Part shown: one piece after another, positions 54,407-62,362 of the stretch
Position numbering within the stretch: the stretch's first letter is position 1
Layout of the letters: the number at the start of each line of letters is the position of its first letter
Assembly: GCA_964482035.1 (NCBI GenBank)
Contig: CAYZVC010000001.1
Location: 1 to 64,000, forward strand
DNA: 64,000 nucleotides
Direction of reading: 5' to 3'
Source of the DNA: JANJWP01 sp964482035
GTDB taxonomy: Bacteria > Patescibacteriota > Gracilibacteria > BD1-5 > UBA2023
Program-made: the position numbers and the translations under genes
Notes under the pieces: model-generated
Seen by the model: the letters and a program-made list of their open reading frames with translations, nothing else
What the model was told of the DNA's origin: nothing
The model's database searches: none

Positions 54407-56608
54407 CTACACCGCGCGGATCATTTCGAGCTTCTTTTCGTCCGCAGTGTACTTCTCGCGGGTTTCCACGTCGAACTCCACGCCGCCCGCGTAGCCGATT
54501 TCGGCGTCGCATTTGGGACAGTAGTCGTGTTCGCCGTTGACGTAGCCGTGCTTCGGGCAGACCGAGAACGTCGGGGTGACCGTGATGTACGGCATCTGGT
54601 AGTTCTCCATGACCTTGCGGACGAGGGTCTTGCAGGCTTGCGCGTCGGAAAGCCGTTCTCCCATGTAGAGGTGCAACACGGTTCCTCCGGTGTACTTGCA
54701 CTGGAGCTTGTTCTGGTATTCGAGCGCTTCGAACGCGTCGTCGGTGAACCCTACCGGAAGCTGGGTCGAATTGGTGTAGTACGGGTTTTCCGGAGTTCCG
54801 GATTGGATGATTCCCGGGAGCTGTTTCTTATCTTCGCGGGCGAAACGGTAGGTCGTGCCTTCGGCCGGAGTCGCTTCGAGGTTGTACATGTTGCCGGTTT
54901 CCTCCTGGTATTCCTTGAGGATATTGCGCATGTAATCGAGCGTTTCCATCGCGAAGCGTTCGCCGGCTTCGGTGGAGATGTCTTCTTTTCCGTCGGTGAA
55001 GTTGATGATGGCTTCGTTCATGCCGTTGAGGCCGATGGTCGAAAAGTGGTTGCGGAACGAACGGAGGTAGCGGTAGGTGTACGGGTAGAGTCCGCGGTCG
55101 AGCCACTGCGAGAGGACCTTTCGTTTGATTTCGAGCGACGCCTTAGCCAAGTCCATGAGGTGTTTCACGTGGCGGCGGAACGCGGCCTCGTCACCCTTGG
55201 TGAGATACCCGATGCGGGCCATGTTGAGCGTGACGACGCCGATGGATCCCGTCATTTCGGCAGAGCCGAAGAGTCCGTTTCCGCGTTTGAGGAGTTCGCG
55301 CAGGTCGAGTTGGAGGCGGCAGCACATCGAGCGTACCGCGCCCGGCTTGTAGGCTTCGTCGTTCGGTACCGTAGAGTGCGTACCGTCGGCGTTTTTCACG
55401 CGCTTGTACTGCGAACCTACGAAATTCTGGAAGTAGGGGAGTCCGTATTTCGCGGTGACGGCGAAGAGCGAATCGATGTCCTTGTCGTCCCACGGGAAAT
55501 CTTCCGTGATGTTGTACGTGGGAATCGGGAAGGTGAACGCGCGTCCGCGGTAGTCTCCGGCGGCGTAGACTTCGAGGAGCGCCCGGTTGACCATGGCACG
55601 TTCGGCGTCGAGTTCGCCGTACTTCTTCACGTATTCGCCGGATTCGTATCCGCCCAAGTGGAGCCCCTTTTCCTTGAGGTCGTCCGGACAGGTCCAGTCG
55701 AGGGTGATGTTGGTGAACGGCGTCTGGGTTCCCCAGCGGGAGGGGACGTTGAGGCCGAACACGAAGTTCTGCATCTGCTGGAGGACGTACGAATACGTCT
55801 TGTCTTCCACGTACTTTTTGAGCGCTTCCTCCGATTCGAACGAAAGTCCGAATTTCGTAATGTCCGAACGGATTTCTTCCGCGTGCTTGTGGACGAAAGG
55901 GGAGAGGTAGGTGTCGAAGCTCGAGAAAGCCTGCGCTCCGGCCCATTCGTTCTGGAGCGTGCCGAGGAAGTTGATCATCTGGTTGATGGCGGCCTGCAGG
56001 TTGCGCGGCGGCGCCGATTCGATTCGGTTGGGCATGCCGTTGAAGCCTTCTTCGAGAAGCTGGCGCAGCGACCACCCCGCGCAGTATCCCGAGAACATGT
56101 CGAGGTCGTGGATGTGGTATTCGCCGTTGCGGTGCGCTTCCCCGATTTCTGCCGGGTAGATGTGCGAGAGCCAGTAGTTGGCCGTGATCTTCCCGGAAGT
56201 GTTGAGGATGAGTCCGCCGAGCGAGTATCCGGAATTGGCGTTCGCGTTGACTCGCCAGTCGGTACGGTCGAGGTATTCGTCCATGGTTTTGCCGACTTCC
56301 ACGACGACTTGGCGGTCGTTGCGGGCTTCGGTACGTTTTTCACGGTAGAGGATGTACGCCTTGGCGACTTCGTCGTGCCCCTCCTTGATGAGGATCTTCT
56401 CGACGCAGTCCTGGACGGTTTCGACATCGGGGATGCTGCCGCCGGCGACGCTTTCTGCGAGGCCCACGACCTTGTCGGTCATTTCGACGACGCGGGAAAA
56501 ATCGTCTCCGCCCACCGCTTCGATCGCCGATTTCACGGCGTTTTCGATCTTGGAACGTTCGAAGGTGACGATCGCTCAATTTCGCTTCCGGATCTTATAG
56601 ATGGCCAT
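54407..56608 (-). CDS. nrdD: Class III (anaerobic) ribonucleotide reductase, main chain without glycyl-radical tail
   Basis: 733 residues. ATP-cone 1 to about 90 (MAIYKIRKRN-Gly-AIVTFERSKIENAV); the UGA falls on the Gly of the K-R-D/N-G motif. The core has HIHDLDMFSGYCAGWSL with the substrate-radical Cys, and later conserved SIGVVTLNMARIGYL. The zinc site CPKHGYVNGEHDYCPKC lies near 690; two more Cys pairs as in other NrdD. The chain then ends at ...KKLEMIRAV without RVxGY, which is on the next ORF. The enzyme makes deoxynucleotides in the absence of oxygen, so the organism is probably anaerobic. Three NrdR boxes precede it. Confidence 0.93.
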
Positions 56609-56641
56609 ACGGGAATATGTTCCGTAAACTATTAAGTATAG

Positions 56642-56657
56642 ACACAATATATAGTGT
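56642..56657. promoter_or_regulatory. NrdR box 1
   Basis: ACACAATATATAGTGT, a full match to the known NrdR palindrome ACACWATATATWGTGT. It lies next to a TATACT -10-like box of nrdD (56636-56641 on the minus strand), so bound NrdR would cover the promoter. Confidence 0.9.
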
Positions 56658-56671
56658 TTATAGATTCTACG

Positions 56672-56687
56672 GCACAATATATCGTGT
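56672..56687. promoter_or_regulatory. NrdR box 2
   Basis: GCACAATATATCGTGT, two changes from consensus that keep the palindrome core; 30 bases (three helical turns) from box 1. Confidence 0.85.
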
Positions 56688-56704
56688 TCGACGTAGAACT
56701 TGAG

Positions 56705-56720
56705 ACACAATATATAGTTT
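56705..56720. promoter_or_regulatory. NrdR box 3
   Basis: ACACAATATATAGTTT, one change from consensus; 33 bases from box 2, on the same helix face within error. Confidence 0.8.
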
Positions 56721-56804
56721 CGTAATAAAACAAATAATTTGTTCAAAAAAGTCCGAAAACGTCTCGGGCAAGCCAAAAACGGGGGAGGCGAAACGTCGAA
56801 AATA

Positions 56805-56832
56805 TTGATTCGCGCACCGAATGACGTATATT
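56805..56832 (+). promoter_or_regulatory. Promoter of the HTH regulator gene
   Basis: TTGATT, 16-base spacer, TATATT. It supports the ATG at 56883 as the start rather than codons further upstream. Confidence 0.55.
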
Positions 56833-56882
56833 CGGGGAATATTCCGGTCTTTGCCGGACCTTTTTCAAAAGCGGTAGGCGCA

Positions 56883-57506
56883 ATGAACCTCTCCAAGCTC
56901 TTCGGATCGAAATCACGCACGAAGATTCTCGAGAAATTCGTCATCGAAAACGTCTCGGGAAATTCCAAGGCGGGTTTTTTCATCCGCGAACTTTGCCGCG
57001 ACCTCGACGAACAGATCAATTCGGTCCGCCGCGAACTCATGAACCTCGAAGAGCTCGGCATCCTGCGTTCCCGCGAAGAAAACAAGAAAAAGTTCTACTA
57101 TCTCGACAAGCACTGTCCGATTTTCGACGAAATCGTGAACATCTTCCTGAAAACGTACGATCCCATCGGTCCCATCGAAGAATTCTTCAAAGGCCGTAAG
57201 AACGTATCGCTCGTCACGGTTTCCGAGGGGCTCAAAGACCTTCTCGCCGGTCCTTCCAACCGCATCGTCGACGTGTTCGTCCTGGGCGAGCTCGACCGAA
57301 TCGAATTCAACAACTTCCTGGAGAAGGCGTTCTTCGGTCGAAAAATCAAGTACGCCGTCATGAGTCAGGAGGACTTCGAGTCCCGCCTCGAATACAACGA
57401 CAAGCTCATCCTTTCCATCCTTTCCCAGAAGGACATCCGCTTCCTGCGTGACAAAATCGGGGTCAAAGACCTTCTCGCCCAACGGGCGGCGATGGAAGGA
57501 AGGTAG
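56883..57506 (+). CDS. Winged-helix transcriptional regulator (ArsR/TrmB-like)
   Basis: 207 residues. Residues 1 to 80 are a winged helix: LFGSKSRTKILEKFVIEN, FFIRELCRDLDEQINSVRRELMNLEELGILRSR with KKKFYYLDKHCPIF as wing. Residues about 85 to 200 form an unknown domain with VDVFVLGELDRIEFNNFLEKAF, which recalls nucleotidyltransferase-like (MNT) segments found in some transcription regulators of archaea and CPR. Divergent from nrdD, with the NrdR boxes between. It could control its own gene or the nrd operon. No UGA codons. Confidence 0.7.
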   Translation: MNLSKLFGSKSRTKILEKFVIENVSGNSKAGFFIRELCRDLDEQINSVRRELMNLEELGILRSREENKKKFYYLDKHCPIFDEIVNIFLKTYDPIGPIEEFFKGRKNVSLVTVSEGLKDLLAGPSNRIVDVFVLGELDRIEFNNFLEKAFFGRKIKYAVMSQEDFESRLEYNDKLILSILSQKDIRFLRDKIGVKDLLAQRAAMEGR

Positions 57507-57537
57507 GAAGTCCCGCGTGCGGTCTCATAAAACCGAT

Positions 57538-57565
57538 TTGCATAGCGGACCACTTCCCATATAAT
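57538..57565 (+). promoter_or_regulatory. Promoter of rplY
   Basis: TTGCAT, 16-base spacer, TATAAT; about 40-base T-rich leader without Shine-Dalgarno sequence. Confidence 0.65.
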
Positions 57566-57606
57566 CCGTCGGTCCACATTTTTAGTCGTCGTTTTTTTAG
57601 ACCACA

Positions 57607-58248
57607 ATGGAAAAGCTCGCTCTCAATTCCGCGATCCGCGACCTCGCCGCGAAGCCTTCCGACATCCGCGCCAAGAAATTGGTTCCGGCAGTCGTATACG
57701 GCCACAACGTCGCTCCGATCCACATCACCGTAGGAAACTCGGATTTCCTCCGCCTTTTCCGCAAGTCGGGAATGACCCACATCATCGAACTCAACATCGA
57801 TGGCAAGAACCACAGCGTTCTCGCTCACGAAGTTCAGAAGCACCCGGTTACCGGCGATTTCCTCCACATCGACTTCTTCGCAGTCAACGCCAAGGAAAAG
57901 ATCCACGTCGCCATCCCGGTCAAACTCGTCGGCAAGTCCCCGGCAGCTCTCTCCGAAGGCGCTCTCATCGACATCAACCTCCACACCATCGACGTTAAGG
58001 CTCTCGCCGCAGACCTCGTTGACGAAATCGAAGTCAGCATCGAAACCCTCGTCCACGTCGGTGACGTCGTGCACGTTTCCGAAATCATCGGCAACTACAA
58101 GAAGCTCGAAATCCTTTCCCCGGCAACCGACGCCATCGTCGTAGCCCACGCTCCGAAGCCGAACCGCGACGCGGCCGAAGAAGAAGCTTCCGCAGCAGCA
58201 GCGTCCGCAGCTTCCACCGCAGCGGCTTCCGCAGCAGCAGCGGCGTAA
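57607..58248 (+). CDS. rplY: Ribosomal protein bL25, CTC (long) form
   Basis: 213 residues. The N-terminal L25 domain (LVPAVVYGHNVAPIHITV, FLRLFRKSGMTHIIELNIDG) binds 5S rRNA; the second TL5/CTC beta domain has VQKHPVTGDFLHIDFFAVN and IPVKLVGKSPA. The tail of about 30 residues is almost only Ala, Ser and Glu, a disordered end often seen in CTC proteins. No UGA. 19 bases before the thioredoxin-like gene, probably co-transcribed. The 5S gene itself ends at the start of this window. Confidence 0.93.
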   Translation: MEKLALNSAIRDLAAKPSDIRAKKLVPAVVYGHNVAPIHITVGNSDFLRLFRKSGMTHIIELNIDGKNHSVLAHEVQKHPVTGDFLHIDFFAVNAKEKIHVAIPVKLVGKSPAALSEGALIDINLHTIDVKALAADLVDEIEVSIETLVHVGDVVHVSEIIGNYKKLEILSPATDAIVVAHAPKPNRDAAEEEASAAAASAASTAAASAAAAA

Positions 58249-58267
58249 TCTCCACAAACCCAAATCC

Positions 58268-58606
58268 ATGCTCGTCAAACTCGTAGGCTCCGGCCAAGAG
58301 CTCGAGAATCTCGAAAAGTCCGTGTCTTCCGCTCTCGCGGGGCTCGGACTTTCCGATTTCGTAAAGGTTGAATCGACCGATGACGCGGCCTACAAGGCCG
58401 AACTCGGCATCGAGGCTAACCCGGCTCTCTGTATCGAAGAAGACTCGATCGACTTCAAAGACATGATTTTCGAAGGAACCGTTCCGGATCAGGCCGAACT
58501 CTCCTCGATGTTCGCTTCCATTTTCGGAGGCGGAGAAAGCGAAGGCGGATGTTCCACCGGCGATTCTTGCGGATCGGGAGGTTGCGGCACTTGCTCTTCC
58601 CACTAA
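58268..58606 (+). CDS. Small thioredoxin-fold-like protein with Cys/Gly-rich tail
   Basis: 112 residues. MLVKLVGSGQELENLEKSV through KAELGIEANPALCIEEDSIDFKDMIFEGTVP resembles the small thioredoxin-like_3 fold, in which an edge Cys and cis-Pro are kept (NPALCIEED), but the usual N-terminal CxxC is missing. The tail CSTGDSCGSGGCGTCSSH has five Cys in a Gly/Ser frame that could bind Zn, Fe-S or Cu. Function unknown; redox or metal handling is a guess. Its terminator overlaps the next promoter. Confidence 0.5.
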   Translation: MLVKLVGSGQELENLEKSVSSALAGLGLSDFVKVESTDDAAYKAELGIEANPALCIEEDSIDFKDMIFEGTVPDQAELSSMFASIFGGGESEGGCSTGDSCGSGGCGTCSSH

Positions 58607-58630
58607 TCCGAAGAAAATACGAAACCCGTA

Positions 58631-58661
58631 AGCCCTTCCCTTGATTTTCTGGGGAAGGGCT
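58631..58661 (+). terminator. Terminator overlapping the htpX promoter
   Basis: AGCCCTTCCC-TTGATTTTCT-GGGGAAGGGCT. The loop holds the -35 box of the next promoter and the T-rich TATAATTT after the stem is the -10 box. Confidence 0.6.
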
Positions 58662-58667
58662 TATAAT
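58641..58667 (+). promoter_or_regulatory. Promoter of htpX
   Basis: TTGATT, 15-base spacer, TATAAT, embedded in a hairpin; ATG about 48 bases downstream. Confidence 0.5.
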
Positions 58668-58715
58668 TTCAGTCGGCCCGATTCCGGGCCGTGGAAAATA
58701 TTACTCATCCCCAGT

Positions 58716-59648
58716 ATGGCCGCACTCGCAAAACGCCTGTTCCTCTTTCTTTCGATGAACCTCGCCGTGGTTCTCGTGTTCACTGCCGTGTCGTTCGTAA
58801 TCGAGCGGTACTTCGGTATCCGAATTTCTTCCTCCGCAGGCGGATACGGCCCGTTGGCGCTCATGGCCATAGCGTACGGATTCATCGGTTCGTTCGTCAG
58901 TCTCTGGATGTCCAAGTGGATGGCGAAGAGCGCGTACGGAATCGAAATCCTTTCCGAGTCGCGCCTCATGGATTACGCTCCTAAGGAACAGCTCGTATAC
59001 GCCACCGTGGCCCGTATCGCCAAAGAACACGGCATCCAGGTGCCGGAAGTGGGCGTGTACCAGTCTTCCGATCCTAACGCGTTCGCTACCGGAGCTTCCA
59101 AAAACTCTTCCCTCGTGGCGGTTTCTTCCGGGCTCCTCGAATCGATGAGCGCCCCGGAAATCGAAGGCGTAGTGGCACACGAAATGGCCCACGTGCTGAA
59201 CGGAGACATGGTGACCATGGCATTGCTCCAGGGCGTCATCAACGCGTTCGTCATCTTTGCGGCCCGCGTAATCGGCGGAATTGTCGATTCTGCCCTCCGG
59301 TCCAACAACTCCGAAGAATCCGAAAGTTCCGGGCCGGGGCTCGCGTACTACGCGATAGTATTCGTTCTGGAAATGGTTTTCTCCATCCTCGCGAGCACGA
59401 TTCTCATGTGGTTCTCCCGCCACCGCGAATTCCGCGCTGACGAAGGGGCATCCAAGTACATGGGCAAAGAGAAGATGATCGCCGCGCTCAAACGTTTGCA
59501 ATCCATGACCGAGCGTACCGAAACCTTCGACGACTGACGTCTCGCGACTATGAAAATCGCGTCCAAGACGTCGTTCATGGAACTCTTCTCGTCGCACCCG
59601 CCGCTCGAAAAACGCATCGCGAACTTGGAGTCGAAGTTCACTTTCTAA
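58716..59648 (+). CDS. htpX: HtpX-type membrane zinc metalloprotease
   Basis: 310 residues. Two N-terminal membrane segments (about 8 to 30 and 45 to 65), HEMAH at 155-159 with Glu156 as base, then RHREFRADEGAS supplying the third zinc ligand Glu; two more membrane segments between them. LMDYAPKEQLVYATVARIAKEHGIQVPEVGVYQS and PNAFATGASKNSSLVAVSSGLL are HtpX landmarks. It degrades damaged membrane proteins. One UGA (ETFDD-Gly-RLATMK) lies in the C-terminal part; SSHPPLEKRIANL at the end confirms that the frame continues. Confidence 0.93.
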
Positions 59649-59661
59649 AACGCCCGTACGT

Positions 59662-59726
59662 AAACAAAGATATCCGGACGAAAACCTGTCAGTTCTGAAT
59701 GGTTTTCTTACCGGATATCTTTGTTT
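59662..59726. other. Long hairpin in convergent intergenic region
   Basis: AAACAAAGATATCCGG (59662-59677) and its exact complement (59711-59726), plus inner AAAACC/GGTTTT arms. T-rich on both outer strands; likely a bidirectional terminator. Confidence 0.75.
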
Positions 59727-59729
59727 GGA

Positions 59730-59792
59730 CCGTAACGGTGTCGGTAAGCGAAGCATTCGGAACCGACAGCTTCGCGTCCGGTACCGTTACGG
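59730..59792. other. Candidate pseudoknotted RNA/DNA structure
   Basis: CCGTAACGGT (59730-59739) pairs with ACCGTTACGG (59783-59792). Inside, GTCGGT (59740-59745) pairs with ACCGAC (59762-59767) while GCGAAGC (59748-59754) pairs with GCTTCGC (59769-59775), which interleave as an H-type pseudoknot. No ORF of note covers it. Confidence 0.55.
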
Positions 59793-59803
59793 CCACCCGA
59801 GCC

Positions 59804-60793
59804 CTAGTTATTCATGGAGAGCTTCGTGGAGATGACGTTGAAGAGCATGCCGAAGACGACCATGCCGTAGACCGTATTGATGCCCATGGCGACACGCTGG
59901 AGAGCCGTCTGCGGGCTCGCGTCGATACCGAGGCCGGAGATGGTGACGAGCGAGTTGAAGAGATAGCTCGAATAGTCGGTCAGGCTGCCGATCATGCGGA
60001 CGTCTTCCGGCGCGAAGTAGTCGGCCAACCAATAGACGCTACCGAAGAGGAGGATCGAGAGCAGGCACGTCATGGCAAGGCGTCCGAAGCTCGTTCCGTA
60101 GGCGGAAATGCTACGGAAAAACGTGAAGCCGAACCAGGCGCCGAACTTGCGTTCGAAGAAGAAGTGGATCTTGCGGATGTCCATGCGCACGACGTAGAGT
60201 TCGAGTACGCGTTCGGACATGGAGAGGTCCTTATAGGCGCGTTCGAGGAAGTGCACGTAGTATTCGCATAGGAAGAGGAACGCGCGCATCTGGTTGACGC
60301 GGACCTTGTTGTCGAGGATGCGGAGGCGGAATTCCACCGAGCTCACGAGCTTGCGGAACTGGTCGAAGAATCCCGTCTTTCCGGCTTCGCGGAAAAACTC
60401 GTTCATCGTGGGGACGCGGGTCACCAAATGGAGCTGGCTTTCCATTTCGTCGACGAAGAGCCGGAAGAGCCGGCGCATTTCCGGCGTTTCGACCGGGAAG
60501 AGGCGGGTCTTGGTAACGATGGCGTAGAATATCGCGGCGAGACGGCGTTCGGTTCCTTTTTCAGCCTGGTTGAGCTCGCCTTTGAGAAAGAGGTCGACTT
60601 GGCCGAGCATCTTACGCGTATCCGGGTCTTCTCAGAGAACGAAGTGGCGTATGCTCGAAAGGGTCATCGTCTTGGTCTCGGGATCGAGGATCGATTGAAT
60701 GCCCGAAAGCTCTTCGAGGCGTTCTTCCGCCGCTCCGGCCCAGTCATGGGCCTTCGGTAGGTCGGTATGTTTATCGGTATCGTTCTTCGCCAT
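59804..60793 (-). CDS. Two-helix ion-channel-like membrane protein
   Basis: 329 residues. Residues 1 to about 200 are soluble and charged. Then membrane helix 1 (LAMTCLLSILLFGSVYWL), a re-entrant pore-like segment SYLFNSLVTISGLGIDASPQ, and helix 2 (VYGMVVFGMLFNVISTKL). This is the 2TM-pore plan of Ion_trans_2 potassium channels, but the TVGYG filter is TISGLGID, so selectivity is uncertain. UGA at residue 54 (FVL-Gly-EDPDT) reads as Gly, which restores the N-terminal 53 residues. The large soluble domain may be a sensor. Confidence 0.6.
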
Positions 60794-60883
60794 AATGGGG
60801 AATCCTTGGAAACTTTAGACATGGTACCTTAATTTCGCACCGGTTTCAACTTTCCCGCTTGCCAAAGCCGATTTCGTACGCAC

Positions 60884-60914
60884 AAAAAAAGAAACCCCCG
60901 GGGAAGGGGGTTTC
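60884..60914 (-). terminator. Intrinsic terminator of the CadD-like gene
   Basis: AAACCCCC-TTCCCC-GGGGGTTT followed by CTTTTTTT on the minus strand. Confidence 0.85.
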
Positions 60915-60924
60915 ATCAGGCAAC

Positions 60925-61569
60925 TTACGCGAATCAGAGAAGCAGGATGACGGCTGCGGCTAACAGGTAACCGAATACGTACAGCAGGGGGTAATCCCTG
61001 ATCTTGTTTCCGACCGCGGCAGCCAAGACTACCATGGTGAACGCGCCGAAACCGATACCGAAAAGGTATTGTTCGGCATGCATGGCGTAGGCGCCTGCGA
61101 GCATGGAGGTATTGAGGGCGATGTCGTCCAGGCAGTTCGCGGCGAAGCCGAAGAACGCCCGCCCGAACATCTGGTACTTCATCCACCACGCTTCTTCGCC
61201 TTCTTCGCCTTCTTCGCCCTTCCAAAGCTTGTATCCCTCTTTAGCTGCGTAGAACAGCGGAACGAGGGCACTCCATTTCGCGTATTGAGCGTACGTGCTG
61301 AGTTCTTTTCCAGCATAGGATACCAGAAGGATCATGCACGTTACCGCGAGCAGGAGGCCGGCGATGGCGTAGGTGGAACGTCCGATTTTCTTGGCCGCGA
61401 GGAACGTGGCCGCGAAAATGAGCAGATCGTCGAACCCCGTTACGTACCAGTTTACCACCCCGTGGGCGGTAATCGGGAAATACGGAAAAATTCCCGTAAC
61501 GAGAAGGATAATGACGAGGAGCGCTTTCTCGGCGCTCCCGAAACGGGATTTGCCGGAACTTGGTGGCAT
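60925..61569 (-). CDS. CadD-like cadmium-resistance family membrane protein
   Basis: 214 residues, about six membrane segments. HGVVNWYVTGFDDLLIFAATFLAAKKIGRSTYAIAGLLLAVTC is like the CadD/cadmium resistance transporter family with its FDD motif in a membrane segment; a second half has ANCLDDIALNTSMLAG with another DD, as expected for an inverted repeat. An EGEEGEE loop lies between. It has AAGGAG before the ATG and a TTGACG-17-TATAAC promoter, unlike most genes. UGA lies three codons before the TAA stop (ILLL-UGA-FA), so both readings give nearly the same protein. Substrate cannot be read from sequence. Confidence 0.6.
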
Positions 61570-61625
61570 AAGGGCTCCTTGCTAAAAAGATTTGTATACG
61601 CGGGACGCGAGCGTCCGCTTTTTCG

Positions 61626-61654
61626 GTTATAGCTGGAAGTAGCCAATCCGTCAA
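61626..61654 (-). promoter_or_regulatory. Promoter of the CadD-like gene
   Basis: TTGACG, 17-base spacer, TATAAC on the minus strand; leader of about 55 bases ending in AAGGAGCCCTT before the ATG. Confidence 0.65.
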
Positions 61655-61679
61655 GGCGACTATCGTGAAACTTCGGGCA

Positions 61680-61709
61680 TAAAAAATCCGCTAGACGCGG
61701 ATTTTTTTG
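61680..61709. terminator. Terminator overlapping the stop codon
   Basis: AAAAAATCCGC-TAGAC-GCGGATTTTTTT. The TAG stop of the minus-strand gene (61691-61693) reads from the loop. Confidence 0.88.
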
Positions 61710-62212
61710 ATGACTTCGCCGTGCTTGAGGCATTTTTCGGTAACCATTTTCCCGGTAATTGCCGAGAGGATGGGGAGGATTGCGAGAAGGCGGAGCCATC
61801 CGGCCACGTCGATCGGTTCTGGGGTTTCGGCCTTTTGGGCGCCCGCGAGTTCGGAAGCGCTGAGAGTGCCGGATGCCGCGGGGACGGCCGGGGCCGAAAC
61901 CGGGGTCGCAGTGATGGAAGATGCGAGGACGAAGAGGAAGATCGCGCCGCCGAGCTGGGCGAGGCGTACGGTCTTGCGCTTGGCTACGCACCATCCGAAG
62001 GCGGCTACGGCGCCCGGTACGAGCACGAGCGCGGCGAGCGCGTATTCGGCGTACGTGGCGTTCGGTTCGCCGAGTACGGAAGCGTAGGGGAGGGAATAGT
62101 CGGCGTTCGCGAGGACGAGGAGCGCGGCGAGAACGAGGCCGTATCCGGCGCGGATCGAACGGATGGTACGGTCCTTCGGGCGCTTCTGGATGAATTCGAC
62201 GAATTTGAGCAT
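61691..62212 (-). CDS. Membrane protein, unknown
   Basis: 173 residues with about four hydrophobic segments (25 to 42, 58 to 76, 85 to 105, 138 to 155). The layout of paired helices with an Ala/Pro/Ser-rich loop (TPVSAPAVPAASGTLSASELAG) is not diagnostic. Basic N-terminus KFVEFIQKRPKDRTIRSIRAGYG. No UGA codons. It lies between the CadD-like gene and ftsK. Small accessory membrane protein; no function proposed. Confidence 0.55.
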   Translation of the reverse strand: MLKFVEFIQKRPKDRTIRSIRAGYGLVLAALLVLANADYSLPYASVLGEPNATYAEYALAALVLVPGAVAAFGWCVAKRKTVRLAQLGGAIFLFVLASSITATPVSAPAVPAASGTLSASELAGAQKAETPEPIDVAGWLRLLAILPILSAITGKMVTEKCLKHGEVIKKIRV

Positions 62213-62310
62213 GGACGTTTTGAAAATGGTTGCATGGTCCGGACGAGTTCGTCCGAACGGGTGGTTTTATACGCCAAACCCCCGTTTTTTCAAGCCGGAT
62301 GCGCTTTCCT

Positions 62311-62338
62311 TTGCTTCCGGGGGGTGCTTGCGTATAAT
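62311..62338 (+). promoter_or_regulatory. Promoter of ftsK
   Basis: TTGCTT, 16-base spacer, TATAAT; ATG 25 bases downstream without Shine-Dalgarno sequence. Confidence 0.65.
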
Positions 62339-62362
62339 CCCGACGACTACCAGAAACCGTTC

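Noticed and set aside
60925..61569. CadD-like gene as a third example of UGA used as stop
   Set aside because: A TAA follows only two codons later, so the gene ends normally if UGA is Gly; it gives no evidence for UGA termination.
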